A DNA stretch of 64,000 bases from Amycolatopsis sp. FBCC-B4732 (GTDB taxonomy: Bacteria; Actinomycetota; Actinomycetes; Mycobacteriales; Pseudonocardiaceae), in NCBI RefSeq assembly GCF_023008405.1, contig NZ_CP095376.1, forward strand, positions 453,501 to 517,500, read 5' to 3'. Below the pieces are notes generated by a model. That model was given only the letters and a program-made list of their open reading frames with translations. It was not told the origin of the DNA and searched no databases. Made by a program: the position numbers and the translations under genes. Of this stretch, positions 53,217 through 63,346 are shown piece after piece; positions within the stretch are counted from its first letter, which is position 1, and each line of letters begins with the position of its first letter.

Positions 53217-54136
53217 CGCCGCCGCCGTTCGACCCGGAGCTCGCGCCGATCGTCGAAGCGCTCCGGGCCCTGCGCCCGCCGCCGGCTTCGCCGGCCGACA
53301 TCCCGGGCCGCCGCGAGCTGAACGCCGTGGAGCACAAGACCGTGGCGGAGCTGGCGGCCGCGTACCCGGCATGCCGGGTCTCGGAGGAGCACGCGGGCGA
53401 CGTCCCGCTGCTGGTGCTGGCGCCGGCTGCGAGCGTGGGAGTCCTGTACTACGTCCACGGCGGCGGCACGATCGTGGGCAGCCACCTCGGCTCGGACGTG
53501 CCGAACCTGCTGGACTGGGCGGGCGAAGCGAACCTGACCGTCGTGTCGCCGGGGTACCGGCTGGCGCCGGAGCACCCGTACCCGGCGCCGGTCGAGGACT
53601 GCTACGCCGGACTCCGCTGGACCGCCGAGAACGTCCCGGGCCGGTTGGTCGTCGGCGGCATCAGCGCGGGCGGCGGCCTCGCGGCGGCGACGGCGCTGCT
53701 GGCCCGCGACCGCGGCGGCCCGCCGCTGGCCGGCCAGCTGCTGCTCTGCCCGATGCTGGACGACCGCAACGACACGCCGTCGGCGATCGACCTCGACGGC
53801 CGCGGTCTGTGGGACCGCACGGCGAACAACGTCGGCTGGACGGCCTACCTCGGCGACCGCCGCGGCACCGCCGACGTCCCGCCGTACGCGGCCGCGGCCC
53901 GCGCCGAGGACCTGTCCGGCCTGCCCCCGGCGTTCCTGGACGTCGGCACGGCGGAGACGTTCCGCGACGAGGTGGTGGCGTACGCGTCCCGCCTCTGGCA
54001 GGCGGGCGGCGAGGCCGAGCTCCACGTGTCGCCGGGCGGCTTCCACGGCTTCGACTCGTTGGCCCCGAAGGCGGCGATCAGCCGGGCGGCCCGAGCCGCC
54101 CGGCTGACCTGGCTGCACCGCCTACTCGGCCAGTAG
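53213..54136 (+). CDS. Hormone-sensitive-lipase-type alpha/beta hydrolase
   Basis: 307 residues. HSL family: oxyanion YYVHGGGTIVGS (HGGG, about 82-85), VSPGYRLAPEHPYPAPVEDC, nucleophile GGISAGGGLAAA, acid in DVGTAETFRDE and His in PGGFHGFDS. Carboxylesterase acting in the cytoplasm. Second gene of a two-gene operon; its stop overlaps the facing acyltransferase stop region by 15 bases. Confidence 0.92.
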   Translation: MTPPPFDPELAPIVEALRALRPPPASPADIPGRRELNAVEHKTVAELAAAYPACRVSEEHAGDVPLLVLAPAASVGVLYYVHGGGTIVGSHLGSDVPNLLDWAGEANLTVVSPGYRLAPEHPYPAPVEDCYAGLRWTAENVPGRLVVGGISAGGGLAAATALLARDRGGPPLAGQLLLCPMLDDRNDTPSAIDLDGRGLWDRTANNVGWTAYLGDRRGTADVPPYAAAARAEDLSGLPPAFLDVGTAETFRDEVVAYASRLWQAGGEAELHVSPGGFHGFDSLAPKAAISRAARAARLTWLHRLLGQ

Positions 54137-55885
54137 CTCCTGCAGCTCCCGGACCGCGACCGCCAGTTCGTCGGCGAAGCGGTGCATCTCCGCCGACACG
54201 TGCTTCGGCGTGCTCAGGTAGATGTTCCAGCGGTCGGGCAGCAGCACGTACGCGATGCCGATGCACTGCGGGCTCGTCGAGCCGAACCCGAAGTACTGGA
54301 TGTTGACCGACGGCGCCGAGCTCGTGCTCAGGTAGTCGTCGCGGGTCTTCAGCCAGCCCGGTGAGGAGTACAGCGCCGGCTCCGAGGTGTCCCCGCGCCG
54401 TTTCCCGATCAGCTGCAGCTCCCACAGGTGCTGCTCGGGCGCGTCCCCGGCCTGGCACTCCTTCGCACGCGCGACGTGCTTGGCCGCCGCCGCGCGGAAC
54501 GCCGCACGCTTCTCCTCGGCGGACGCGGCCGGGTCGGTCAAAACGTCGGCGAAGCGCACCACCTCCGGCGTGACGACCCGCATCGCCTCGGTGCGGCCGT
54601 TGCGGAACTGCCGGGTGGCGATCGACTCGTACGTCGCCCCCGTCAGGCCCTTCGCGCGGCGGTGCGCCAGCTGGTACGCCATCTGCGCGAACGCGTCCGG
54701 CGACATCCCGAGCTCCTTGGCCCGGTTGGCCCCGAAGCCGAACGACACCGTCTGCGTCGCCGTGGCGTCCGCGTAGGCGCGGAAGGCGATTCCGGCCGCC
54801 AGCGCGTCTTCGCGGAGGGAGTCGGTCAGCGTGAAGTCGACCGGCTCGTAACCGGGGACGCCCGAAGCCGGCTCCCGCTCCGCCCGCGAACCGCTCAGCA
54901 GCGCGTCGGTGAAGCCGAGGATCGTGGTGCCGTCGAGTTCGCAGTGCTCGACGTTGATCCCCGCGGTGCCGTCCTCGAAGACGATCAGCGACACGGCCTT
55001 GTCGTACCAGCGGTTGTCGCCGTACAGCAGCCGGTCACTCGCCTCCAGTGTGTCCGACGGCGCGAAATCGTCCAGGCACAGGCAGAACAACGCGGTCTCG
55101 ATCGTCTCCAGCGCGGCCGCGTTGCCCGCGTCGAGCAACGCGGTCCGCGAATCCGCCCAGTCCGCACGCGCTTTCGTCGTGAAGTGCCCGGGAGGAACTT
55201 CGGCCACGTGGTCGTCCTTGAGGATCGCCCGCAGCGTTTCCGCCAGCTGCGCCGGCGAGTACGGACGGCCGTCCCCGCCGATGACCTCCATCCGGAACGG
55301 CGTGTCGTGGTGGAACACGACGATGTGCCGCTCCCGCGAAGGCCCTTCCCAGCCTTCGCGGTACGGCGTGCGCGCGGTGTCCAGCACCTGGCCCGGGATG
55401 CGCGTCGCCGAGAACAGGTACTTGTGCTGCACCATCGACTGCGGTGTGTCGCGCAGCAGCACCGGCGGCACCTGCTCCTCGTCGAGCTTCAGCTTGTAGT
55501 CCACGGCGGACGCGGTCAGCTCGGCCGCGCGCTCCACCTGGCCCAGCGGGGAGTCCTGGAACAGGAAGAAGAAGTTGGCGTTGAGCGCGATCCGGTCGCG
55601 ACGGCCGAGGTAGCGGTACGGCCAGAACGTGTCGAGCCAGCTGTGCACGCCGGGGGACCGGTCGTACTCCTCGAGCGCGGCCTGCAGCTCGTGCGCCGGG
55701 CTGCCCGGCGCCAGGAACTCCGCGACGGCCGCTTCGGTCTCCGCGAGTTCGTCCGGGGTCAGCAGCGGGGCGCACCACTCGAGGAAGCGGCGGCCGCTGT
55801 CCTCCAGCGTGGGCACGGGGACGCGGGGGAGCCGCTCCTCGTTGCCGAAGGTGCGGGTGGACCAGTCCGGACTGCTCACGATCAT
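54122..55885 (-). CDS. Choline/carnitine O-acyltransferase family enzyme
   Basis: 587 residues, a length typical of eukaryotic carnitine acyltransferases and rare in bacteria. N-terminal LPRVPVPTLEDSGRRFLEW, the conserved catalytic His in AGINVEHCELDG (about 314), GFGANRAKELGMSPDAFAQMAYQLAHRR and the C-terminal choline-like STSSAPSVNIQYFGFGSTSPQCIGIAYVL segment match the family. Transfers an acyl group between CoA and a hydroxyl. Third gene of an operon with an oxygenase and a methyltransferase; the acceptor is more likely the operon's product than carnitine itself. Confidence 0.85.
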   Translation of the reverse strand: MIVSSPDWSTRTFGNEERLPRVPVPTLEDSGRRFLEWCAPLLTPDELAETEAAVAEFLAPGSPAHELQAALEEYDRSPGVHSWLDTFWPYRYLGRRDRIALNANFFFLFQDSPLGQVERAAELTASAVDYKLKLDEEQVPPVLLRDTPQSMVQHKYLFSATRIPGQVLDTARTPYREGWEGPSRERHIVVFHHDTPFRMEVIGGDGRPYSPAQLAETLRAILKDDHVAEVPPGHFTTKARADWADSRTALLDAGNAAALETIETALFCLCLDDFAPSDTLEASDRLLYGDNRWYDKAVSLIVFEDGTAGINVEHCELDGTTILGFTDALLSGSRAEREPASGVPGYEPVDFTLTDSLREDALAAGIAFRAYADATATQTVSFGFGANRAKELGMSPDAFAQMAYQLAHRRAKGLTGATYESIATRQFRNGRTEAMRVVTPEVVRFADVLTDPAASAEEKRAAFRAAAAKHVARAKECQAGDAPEQHLWELQLIGKRRGDTSEPALYSSPGWLKTRDDYLSTSSAPSVNIQYFGFGSTSPQCIGIAYVLLPDRWNIYLSTPKHVSAEMHRFADELAVAVRELQELLAE

Positions 55886-56703
55886 CCTTCTTCGCGGGGT
55901 TCGAGCGCGGCGGCCAGTGCGGCCGCGCCTTCGGGACGGGAAACGAACAACCGGGCGTAGAGCCACCCTTCGGACTCGAGCCCGGCGGGGTCGACGCCGG
56001 CGGCGTCGAGGGTGTCGAGGATCTGCGTCTGTTCCTCGGCGGAGGCGAACCGCCGCTGCCGGAACACCCCGCCGACCTCGGCGGTCTCGTAGCCCAGCTC
56101 GGCCAGGCTCTCGGCGACCGGGTCGTAGGAGAACATCCGCAGCACGAAGTGCGCCATCCACGGCCGCGCGCCGTGCGCGATCCGCGAGATCGTCTTCTCG
56201 GTGACGTAGCCGACGCAGCCGGTCGAGATCACGAGGTCGACGTCGTCGAGGAGCTTCCGCTGCGTGCTGTCCGGGTCTTCGCGCTCGAGGTCGGCGTGGA
56301 TCGCCTCGTCGAGGAACCCGGTGGAAAGCGCGTACTCGAGCGCGGGCGCCGACGCGTCGAGACCGTAGAACCGCGCGCCGCCGTCGCCGGCGATCCGGGC
56401 CCGGTCCGCCTCGATCAGCGACGCGTGGTCCAGCGCGGTCACGGCCGGGTCGGTGTAGTGGGCGAAGAGGTCGTCCATCGTGGCGTCACACCGCCGGAGC
56501 GCCGCGCTGACGCCGTAGGAGCAGCCGACGTCGAGCACGGTCGGGCGCTCCGCGGGGTGTTCGGCGATCAGCTTCGCGAAGTACGGCTTCGCGAGCTGGG
56601 GGATGCGGTAATCGACGCGCCGCAGCGTACCGAAGAACGGGCGCGGGTCGGGCGCGGTGTAGATGTGGTCGAACGAGATCTTGCCGGTCGAGTCGAAAGG
56701 CAC
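55882..56703 (-). CDS. SAM-dependent methyltransferase-like protein
   Basis: 273 residues. Motif I TVLDVGCSYGVSAALRR (about 55-71) and DLVISTGCVGYVTEKTISRIA indicate a class I methyltransferase fold. N-terminal ISFDHIYTAPDPRPFFGTLRRVDYRIPQLAKPYF is characteristic of this subgroup but not one I can name. ATGA overlap with the acyltransferase; 16 bases after the oxygenase stop. Confidence 0.8.
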   Translation of the reverse strand: MPFDSTGKISFDHIYTAPDPRPFFGTLRRVDYRIPQLAKPYFAKLIAEHPAERPTVLDVGCSYGVSAALRRCDATMDDLFAHYTDPAVTALDHASLIEADRARIAGDGGARFYGLDASAPALEYALSTGFLDEAIHADLEREDPDSTQRKLLDDVDLVISTGCVGYVTEKTISRIAHGARPWMAHFVLRMFSYDPVAESLAELGYETAEVGGVFRQRRFASAEEQTQILDTLDAAGVDPAGLESEGWLYARLFVSRPEGAAALAAALEPREEG

Positions 56704-56719
56704 GGGCCAGGCTCCTGAT

Positions 56720-57574
56720 CTAGTCGAGCAGTTCGTCGCCGCGAACGGTGCTCCCGGTGACGTGCGCGGGCAGGATCCGGCCGAACAGCTGCCTGGTCCG
56801 CTCCGCGCTGCCGATCACCCCCGGTCGCTCGCTGTAGGCGAAGATCGCGGAATGCCGCGCGATCGCGCCCTCCACCGTACTGACCCGGTGCAAGGCGAAG
56901 CGCCCTTTGAACAATTGGAGGTCGCCCGGGCGGAGCTCCAGCCGCCGCACCAGGCGGGTGTCACCGGCCAGGACCGCCCGCACCGCGGGGAAGTTTTCGT
57001 CGACGGTGGACCGGATGTCCGGGCAGAACTCGAAGGTGCCGCCCGCGTCCGGAACCTGCGTCAGCATGCTGACGGTGTAGGCGTTCGTGTCGAAGTGCCA
57101 CGGGTGCGCGCGGCCGGGCGCGATCACGTTGAGCGTCAGCCCGGCCAGCGGGTCGGCCAGCTCGTGCAGTTCCGGCAGGCCGAAGCAGTCGGCGACGAAC
57201 CGCTGGAACAGCGGGCTGGTGTAGAGCCGGTCGATGATCGACGACGCGGGGATCCGGTCACGGGCGACGAAGGCGTTGCCGCGTTCCATGATCGTCCGGC
57301 CGGGGTGGTCCGCCGGCAGCGGTTCGCCGATCGCGGTGTTGTAGGCGTTGACCTTTTCGATCTTCGTGTACGCGTGCGGTTCGAGTTCGGCGCACTCGGT
57401 GCGCAGGACTTCCCGCAGTTCCGGCCGGACGAAGTCGGCCAGCACGCTGCAGCCGGCCTCGGCCAGGTCCGCGCGCGTGCGCTCGACGATTTCCCGCCAG
57501 GCGGCGCTTCCCGGCTCGGTGAGGGGGTAGCGCTCGGTGTCGACCATGCCCAGTGTGTCCACGGAGGTGCTCAT
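56720..57574 (-). CDS. Fe(II)/2-oxoglutarate-type (phytanoyl-CoA dioxygenase-like) oxygenase
   Basis: 284 residues. Iron site HxD in HPWHFDTNAY (about 160) and a distal His in KGRFALHRVSTVEG with Arg in RHSAIFAYSERPG for 2-oxoglutarate. The HxD rather than HxG motif points to a hydroxylase, not a halogenase. ATG 57574 has GGAAGG upstream. First gene of the three-gene operon; likely creates the hydroxyl that the carnitine-type enzyme acylates. Confidence 0.83.
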   Translation of the reverse strand: MSTSVDTLGMVDTERYPLTEPGSAAWREIVERTRADLAEAGCSVLADFVRPELREVLRTECAELEPHAYTKIEKVNAYNTAIGEPLPADHPGRTIMERGNAFVARDRIPASSIIDRLYTSPLFQRFVADCFGLPELHELADPLAGLTLNVIAPGRAHPWHFDTNAYTVSMLTQVPDAGGTFEFCPDIRSTVDENFPAVRAVLAGDTRLVRRLELRPGDLQLFKGRFALHRVSTVEGAIARHSAIFAYSERPGVIGSAERTRQLFGRILPAHVTGSTVRGDELLD

Positions 57575-57685
57575 CGAAGTCCTTCCGGCAGGTGAAGCTT
57601 CGGTGCTTGCCCTGGTCGTGAAGGAAAGAGTTAGCACAGATCCCAGGCGGTCACCCGGGGGTTTGTGAGCGGTGACACAAGGTCA

Positions 57686-58219
57686 TCAGCCGCCGATTTC
57701 GGTGGCCCACGAACTGAGCGTGACGGTGTCCGTGGTGCCCAGATCGGTGTCGAGGGGCTGCTTTTGCTCAGGTTCGCCAGGGACCGGGACCACCGAGATC
57801 GCCGCGCCCGTGCGCGTGTCGCCGGAAGTGACGGTGGCCGACCAGGCGAGCACGGCCACCACCTTCGCGCCCGGTTGGACGGTCAGGTCCTGCGGCCCGA
57901 GGTCGCGCGCGAAGTACGAAGTGCCGTGCTCGACCTTGACGTCCAGGGCCGTTCCGTCACCCGCCAGCACCTGCAGGTCCGGGTAGCCGGTGACCTTCCG
58001 CGGCGCGGTGTCCCGGTTGGTCAGCGTCAGCACGCTCGCGCGGTGCCCCAGCCCGGCTTCGACCGGTCCGACCGAAAGGGACAGCCCGCTCGACGGCGGC
58101 GGCGCGTACGTCGGGCTCGGGCTCGGCGTCACTGTGGGCACCGGAGCGGGCGGCGGCGGACTGGCGCAGCCGGCCAGGAGCGCGAGGACGAAAAGCGGCA
58201 CGATGCGAGAAACCCCCAT
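57686..58219 (-). CDS. DUF4232-type lipoprotein
   Basis: 177 residues. Lipobox LLAGC (Cys 18), a Pro-rich linker (PPPPAPVPTVTPSPSPTYAPPPS) and a single beta-sandwich (LTLTNRDTAPRKVTGYPDLQVLAGDGTALDVKV) typical of actinobacterial DUF4232 lipoproteins. Surface protein, role unknown. Confidence 0.8.
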   Translation of the reverse strand: MGVSRIVPLFVLALLAGCASPPPPAPVPTVTPSPSPTYAPPPSSGLSLSVGPVEAGLGHRASVLTLTNRDTAPRKVTGYPDLQVLAGDGTALDVKVEHGTSYFARDLGPQDLTVQPGAKVVAVLAWSATVTSGDTRTGAAISVVPVPGEPEQKQPLDTDLGTTDTVTLSSWATEIGG

Positions 58220-58245
58220 GCGCCGAAAGACTAGCGGGTGGCGCG

Positions 58246-58306
58246 GGACGTCATGAACGACCCTTTCACCGCGTCCGGCGACGTGAAAGGGTCGTTCATG
58301 ACGTCC
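58246..58306. terminator. Hairpin of the ATGAACGACCCTTTCAC family
   Basis: Perfect 24-base arms (58246-58269 and 58283-58306) with a 13-base loop. It lies between fbiC and the lipoprotein gene, beyond the fbiC stop. The right arm contains the GTGAAAGGGTCGTTCATG word found twice at 22795-22840. Confidence 0.8.
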
Positions 58307-58316
58307 GGGGGCTACC

Positions 58317-60914
58317 TCACGGGGTCAGCAGCGGCAGCAGCGGCTTGCGCACCGCCGTCGCCACCCCGTCCGAAGCCTCCGCCGCGGCGAGCCGCTCGGC
58401 CGAGGGGCGGCCGTAGCCCGTGGTGCGCTGCACCAGCGGGCGGCCCAGTGGTTCGACCAGCTCGCGCATGTCGCTGATCGTCTTGTACGAACCGTTCGAC
58501 GCGCCGGCCATCCGGCTGATCGTCTCCTCCATCAGCGTGCCGCCGATGTCGTTGACGCCGCCCTGCAGCACCGCGCGGCTGCCCTCGGTGCCGAGCTTCA
58601 CCCAGGAGCTCTGGATGTTGTCGATCATGCCGTGCAGCAGCAGCCGGGACAGTGCGTGCACCGCCCGGTTCTCGTTCTGCGTCGCGCCCGGGCGGGCCAG
58701 CCCGGCGAGGTAGATCGGCGAGCTCTGGTGGATGAACGGCAGCAGCACGAACTCGCTGAACCCGCGCTTGCCGTGCTTCTCCAGGCCTTCGCGCTGCAGC
58801 CGCGCGAGGAGCTTGAGGTGCGCGACCCAGTGCGCCGGCGTGTCGACGTGGCCGTACATCATCGTCGACGTCGTCGGCAGCCCGACTTCGTGCGCGGTCG
58901 TGACGACCTTGATCCACTCCGACGTCGGCAGCTTGCCCTTGGTGAGCACCCAGCGGACGTCGTCGTCGAGGATCTCCGCCGCCGTGCCCGGCAGCGAGTC
59001 CACGCCGGACTCCTTCGCCGCGATCAGCCAGTCGCGAAGGGACAGGTTGGTCCGCGAAGCGCCGTTCACGACCTCCATCGGGCTGTAGGAGTGCAGGTGG
59101 ATGTCCGGCTGACGGCGCTTGACCTCGGCCGCGAGGTCGAAGTACGCGGTGCCGGGCAGGTCCGGGTGGATGCCGCCCTGCATGCAGATCTCGGTCGCGC
59201 CCGCGGCCCACGCCTCGTCGACGCGGTCGCCGACCTGCTCCAGCGAGAGCGTGTACGCGTCGGCGTCGGTGCGACGCTGGGCGAAGGCGCAGAAGCGGCA
59301 GCCCGTGTAGCAGACGTTCGTGAAGTTGATGTTCCGCGTGACGACGAAGGTGACGTCGTCACCGACCGTCTCCCGCCGCAGGTCGTCGGCGAGCTTCGTG
59401 AACGCGTCCAGTTCCTTGCCTTCGGCCGACAGCAGCGCGAGCGCGGCGTCGTCGGAGAGCCCGGCCGGGTCCTTTTCCGCGCTGCGCAAGGCTTCCAGGA
59501 CGGTGGAGTCGAACTTCTGCGGCCCGGTCTTGATCCGGTCGCCGATCTCCTTCCAGTCCCCGTAGACGGAGTCGAAGTCGCTGCGGCGGTCTTCGGTGCG
59601 GCCGGTGGTGTCGATCTCGGTGTGCAGGTCGGTGCGCCCGGACTCCTGCCAGCCGCCGTCCGGCTCCTGCCACGGGATGCCGACCGGCATGGCGCCTTCG
59701 CGGGCCATCCCGGTCTCGTAGTCGACGAGCGCGGCGACGTGCCGCGTGATCCGCGGGTCCAGCCACGGCTCGCCGGCCTTGACGTACTCCGGGTAGATGG
59801 TGAGCCGTTCCTTGAGCTCGAAGCCGGCCTTCTCGGTGCGCCGGGCGAGCTCGTCGATCTGCGGCCACGCGCGTTCCGGGTTGACGTGGTCCGGGGTCAG
59901 CGGCGAGACGCCGCCCCAGTCGTCGATGCCGGCGCGGATCATCAGGTCGTACTGGCTGCCGATCAGGTTCGGCGGCGCCTGGATGCGCATCTTCGGGCCG
60001 AGCACCAGCCGCGCGACCGCGATGTTCGCGGCCAGCTCTTCGAGGTCGGCGTCCGGGGTCGCACGCATCTTCGTGTCCGGTTTGGCCCGGAAGTTCTGCA
60101 CGATGACTTCCTGGATGCCGCCGTAGGTCTTGGCGACCTTGCGGATCTCGAACAGCGCGTCCGCGCGCTCCTCGAACGTCTCTCCGATGCCGATGAGGAC
60201 ACCGGTGGTGAACGGGACGCTGCTGCGCCCGGCGTCTTCGAGCACCCGCAGCCGGACGGCCGGATCCTTGTCCGGGGAGCCGTAGTGCGGGCCGCCCTTC
60301 TCGCTCCACAGCCGGGTCGCGGTCGTCTCGAGCATCATGCCCATCGACGGCGCGACCGGCTTGAGCCGCTGGAAGTCCTGCCAGGTCAGCACACCCGGGT
60401 TGAGGTGCGGCAGCAGGCCGGTCTCTTCGAGGACGCGGATGGCCATCGCGCGGACGTAGCTGAGCGTGTCGTCGTAGCCGTGCGCGTCCAGCCAGTCGCG
60501 GGCGGCCTTCCAGCGGTCCTCGGGGCGGTCGCCGAGGGTGAAGAGGGCCTCCTTGCAGCCCATCTCCGCGCCCTTGCGGGCGATGTCGAGAACCTCGTCG
60601 GGCGAGAGGAACGGCGATTCGAGCCGGCCCGGCACCGTGACGAACGTGCAGTAGCCGCAGCGGTCGCGGCACAGCCGGGTCAGCGGGATGAACACCTTGC
60701 GGCTGTAGGTGATGATGCCGGCGCGCCCGGCTTCGGCCAGGCCGGCGTCACGGATGCGCGACGCGTACTCGGAAAGCTTCCCCAGGTCTTCGCCGCGGGC
60801 GTGCAGCAGGACGGCCGCCTCGGCTACGTCGAGTGTCTTCCCGTCACGCGCCCGGGCGAGCGCGCGGCGCATCGCGGAGGCGGTCGGGGTGGTGGCGTCG
60901 GGTTCGGGTCCCAT
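58317..60914 (-). CDS. fbiC: FO synthase (CofG/CofH fusion) for coenzyme F420
   Basis: 865 residues. Two radical-SAM domains: CofG-like with CRDRCGYC near residue 85 and CofH-like with CYTGCRFC near residue 535, the arrangement of actinobacterial FbiC. It makes 7,8-didemethyl-8-hydroxy-5-deazariboflavin from tyrosine and a pyrimidine for F420. [25 protein letters not shown] and [22 protein letters not shown] are conserved. ATG 60914 lies about seven bases after a TAGCGT -10-like box, possibly leaderless. Supports the F420 assignments of other oxidoreductases here. Confidence 0.95.
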   Translation of the reverse strand: MGPEPDATTPTASAMRRALARARDGKTLDVAEAAVLLHARGEDLGKLSEYASRIRDAGLAEAGRAGIITYSRKVFIPLTRLCRDRCGYCTFVTVPGRLESPFLSPDEVLDIARKGAEMGCKEALFTLGDRPEDRWKAARDWLDAHGYDDTLSYVRAMAIRVLEETGLLPHLNPGVLTWQDFQRLKPVAPSMGMMLETTATRLWSEKGGPHYGSPDKDPAVRLRVLEDAGRSSVPFTTGVLIGIGETFEERADALFEIRKVAKTYGGIQEVIVQNFRAKPDTKMRATPDADLEELAANIAVARLVLGPKMRIQAPPNLIGSQYDLMIRAGIDDWGGVSPLTPDHVNPERAWPQIDELARRTEKAGFELKERLTIYPEYVKAGEPWLDPRITRHVAALVDYETGMAREGAMPVGIPWQEPDGGWQESGRTDLHTEIDTTGRTEDRRSDFDSVYGDWKEIGDRIKTGPQKFDSTVLEALRSAEKDPAGLSDDAALALLSAEGKELDAFTKLADDLRRETVGDDVTFVVTRNINFTNVCYTGCRFCAFAQRRTDADAYTLSLEQVGDRVDEAWAAGATEICMQGGIHPDLPGTAYFDLAAEVKRRQPDIHLHSYSPMEVVNGASRTNLSLRDWLIAAKESGVDSLPGTAAEILDDDVRWVLTKGKLPTSEWIKVVTTAHEVGLPTTSTMMYGHVDTPAHWVAHLKLLARLQREGLEKHGKRGFSEFVLLPFIHQSSPIYLAGLARPGATQNENRAVHALSRLLLHGMIDNIQSSWVKLGTEGSRAVLQGGVNDIGGTLMEETISRMAGASNGSYKTISDMRELVEPLGRPLVQRTTGYGRPSAERLAAAEASDGVATAVRKPLLPLLTP

Positions 60915-60944
60915 TCCACTTACGCTAGGACCGTCCTCGCGCGA

Positions 60945-60974
60945 CCAGCCAGTGTGCGTTCCGCACCTGGCTGG
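60945..60974. promoter_or_regulatory. Hairpin or operator between fbiC and the transposase gene
   Basis: CCAGCCA/TGGCTGG with inner GTGCG/CGCAC forms a stem of about 12 pairs, 31-60 bases upstream of fbiC. Could be an operator for fbiC; no regulator gene adjoins. Confidence 0.35.
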
Positions 60975-61058
60975 GGTGGGAGACGGACGTGATCGTCGTC
61001 GCAGGTCAGCGCGCCGGGCGGGTTGTCGATCACCGGCCGGAGGTGTATTACCTAAAGG

Positions 61059-62603
61059 GTGGCATCTGTGGTCGGCAAGAAGATCGGCGGCCGGACGTAC
61101 TACTACCTGGCGGAGTCCGCCCGCGTCGACGGCAAGCCCCGGGTGGTCACCCAGCGCTACCTCGGCACGGCCGACGAGATCGCCCGGGCCGTCCCGGGCG
61201 GTGAACCGGCCGCGGCTTCCCACCGGACGTACGGCGACGTCGCGGCGGTGTGGGCGACGCTGTCCCGGCTGGACTTCGTCCGCCGCGTCGACGACGTCGT
61301 GCGGTCGAAACCCTCGCTGGGGCTGAGCCTCGCGGTCGCGGTGCTGCACCGCGCGACCGCGCCCGCGACGCCGATCGGGCAGTGGTGGGCGGCGAGCCCG
61401 GCCGCGGACCTGGTTCGGCTGTCCACAGTGGATGGTCTGTGGCGGGCGCTGGAACGCCTGACCCCGGAGCGGATCGCGGGCATCGAGGAGACCGTTTCCA
61501 CCGCCGTCCTCGAGACGCTCGACGACCACGAGGCCCTCGCCGTCGACGTCCCGCGGTTCGCCGTGTTCGCCCCCGCGGACTGCACGCTGCCCTCGGCCTG
61601 CCGGGAGGTGCTCGCCGGCGTCGGGCTGCGCGTCACCCGCGACGGCGCCATCCCGCTGGCCTCGCGGCTGTACCGCCGCGACAACGCCCCGACGTTCGCC
61701 GCGCTGACCGCCGAGCTGGGCCCGGCGACGCTGGTCTTCCACGCCGGGCAGGCCGCGCAGCTCGACCTCGGTTCCCGCAGCGGGTTCGTCGGCTCGCTGC
61801 CGCTGACCGACCACCCGGAGCTGCTGACGCAGCCCGCGTCCGCCCGCAAGCGCGTCGACCCCGAGCGGTTCGCCGGGCTCACCGCGCTGGACACGCACGC
61901 GGTGGTCGACGGTGTCCGCCGCCGGGTGATCCTGACCCACTCGGCGACCCTGCACGCGGCCCAGTCCCGGGCGTTCGCCGACGAGCTGGCCACCACCACC
62001 CGCGAGCTGGACGGCCTGGCCGCGGCGCTGGCCGCCGGCACGCACCGCGGCGACCGCGCGCAGGTGCACGCGGAAATCGGCCGGGTCACGCGCGGCCGGC
62101 GCATCGAACGCGTCCTCACCGCCGTGCTCACCGGCACCCGGCCCGGCGAGATACGGGTCGAACGGCGGATCGATTCCGCCGCGGTGGCCCGGCTGGACGA
62201 CGAGTTCTTCGGCAAGCAGGTACTGGTCACCGACCGGGACTGGCCGGTCGGCGACGTCGTCACGGCCTACCGCGCCCGCACCCACCTGGAGTCGACGTTC
62301 CGCTGGCTGACCGGGCCCGCGCTCACCGGCCCGACCCCGCGCTGGGAGTGGACGCGCGCGCGGATCGCGGCCCACGGCCTGGTGTCGGTGCTGGCGGCGA
62401 CGGTGACCCACCTGATGCGCCGCGAGGCGGACCGGGCGGGCATGAACCTGTCGGTCCGGGAGCTGCTGGACCAGCTCGCGGGCATCGGCGAGCTGGTACT
62501 GACGTACCCGTCGACCGGCGGGCGGCCGCGGACCAAGCGCCTGCTGACCGGGTCGGACCCGGAGCAGCAGGCGCTCTTCGCCCTGTTTCAGGCGTCCCGG
62601 TAG
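61059..62603 (+). CDS. IS1634-type transposase-derived protein
   Basis: 514 residues. N-terminal [31 protein letters not shown] is the IS1634 family signature, and [17 protein letters not shown] is the C-terminal transposase box with Glu. The DDE core is eroded: the first Asp sits in [10 protein letters not shown] where the family has DVTNF, and the RGKAKQKR segment is missing. No terminal inverted repeats or target duplication flank the gene. Possibly a domesticated or dead transposase. Leaderless-type TATTAC box precedes GTG 61059. Confidence 0.75.
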   Translation: MASVVGKKIGGRTYYYLAESARVDGKPRVVTQRYLGTADEIARAVPGGEPAAASHRTYGDVAAVWATLSRLDFVRRVDDVVRSKPSLGLSLAVAVLHRATAPATPIGQWWAASPAADLVRLSTVDGLWRALERLTPERIAGIEETVSTAVLETLDDHEALAVDVPRFAVFAPADCTLPSACREVLAGVGLRVTRDGAIPLASRLYRRDNAPTFAALTAELGPATLVFHAGQAAQLDLGSRSGFVGSLPLTDHPELLTQPASARKRVDPERFAGLTALDTHAVVDGVRRRVILTHSATLHAAQSRAFADELATTTRELDGLAAALAAGTHRGDRAQVHAEIGRVTRGRRIERVLTAVLTGTRPGEIRVERRIDSAAVARLDDEFFGKQVLVTDRDWPVGDVVTAYRARTHLESTFRWLTGPALTGPTPRWEWTRARIAAHGLVSVLAATVTHLMRREADRAGMNLSVRELLDQLAGIGELVLTYPSTGGRPRTKRLLTGSDPEQQALFALFQASR

Positions 62604-63346
62604 ATCTGCAGCGCGGAGAAGCTCTGCACCACCGGCATCAGCTCGATGACGTTGATGTTCACGTGCTCCGGCTGGGCGGCGGCCCAGTACACCGACTCGG
62701 CGACGTCCTCCGCGGTCAGCGGCGTGGTGCCCTCGTACACCTTGTCGGCCTTGGCCGCGTCGCCGTCGAAGCGAACCTTCGAGAAGTCCGTGCCGCCGAC
62801 CATGCCGGGCTCGACGTTCGTCACGCGGACGCCGGTGCCGTGCAGGTCGCTGCGCAGGTTGAGGCTGAACTGGTGGACGAACGCCTTGGTCGCGCCGTAG
62901 ACGTTGCCTCCGGGGTAGGGGTAGGTGCCGGCGATCGAGCCGATGTTGATCACGTGGCCGCGGCCGCGCTCGACCATCCCGGGCAGCACCGCGCGGGTGA
63001 CGTGCGTGAGGCCGCGGACGTTGGTCGCGATCATCTGGTCCCAGTCCTCGAGGTGGGCCTGGTGGGCGGGCTCGAGGCCCTTCGCCAGGCCGGCGTTGTT
63101 GACCAGGACGTCGATCTCCCGCCAGTCCTCCGGGAGGTGCTCGACGACGGCCTTCACGGCCTCGGGGTCGCTCACGTCGAGGGTCACCGGCAGGACGGCG
63201 TCGCCGAGCTCGCCGGCGAGCTTCTCGAGCTTGTCCCCGCTGCGGGCGACGGCGATCACGCGGGCGCCCTCGGCGACGAACCGGCGCGCGATGGCGGCAC
63301 CGAAGCCGGCGCTCGCGCCGGTCACGAACACGGTCTGCTGGGTCAT
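62588..63346 (-). CDS. YdfG-type short-chain dehydrogenase
   Basis: 252 residues. Classical SDR of the YdfG (malonic semialdehyde / serine 3-dehydrogenase) branch: [33 protein letters not shown] and catalytic YGATK (about 155). Reduces 3-oxo acids or oxidises serine-like substrates with NADP. The start overlaps the stop of the alpha/beta hydrolase (ATGA) and the 3' end overlaps the transposase gene by 16 bases. Confidence 0.9.
   Translation of the reverse strand: MTQQTVFVTGASAGFGAAIARRFVAEGARVIAVARSGDKLEKLAGELGDAVLPVTLDVSDPEAVKAVVEHLPEDWREIDVLVNNAGLAKGLEPAHQAHLEDWDQMIATNVRGLTHVTRAVLPGMVERGRGHVINIGSIAGTYPYPGGNVYGATKAFVHQFSLNLRSDLHGTGVRVTNVEPGMVGGTDFSKVRFDGDAAKADKVYEGTTPLTAEDVAESVYWAAAQPEHVNINVIELMPVVQSFSALQIYRDA

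Noticed and set aside
56720..57574. Non-heme iron halogenase
   Set aside because: The iron motif is HxD (HFD), which hydroxylases have; halogenases replace the Asp with Gly or Ala.
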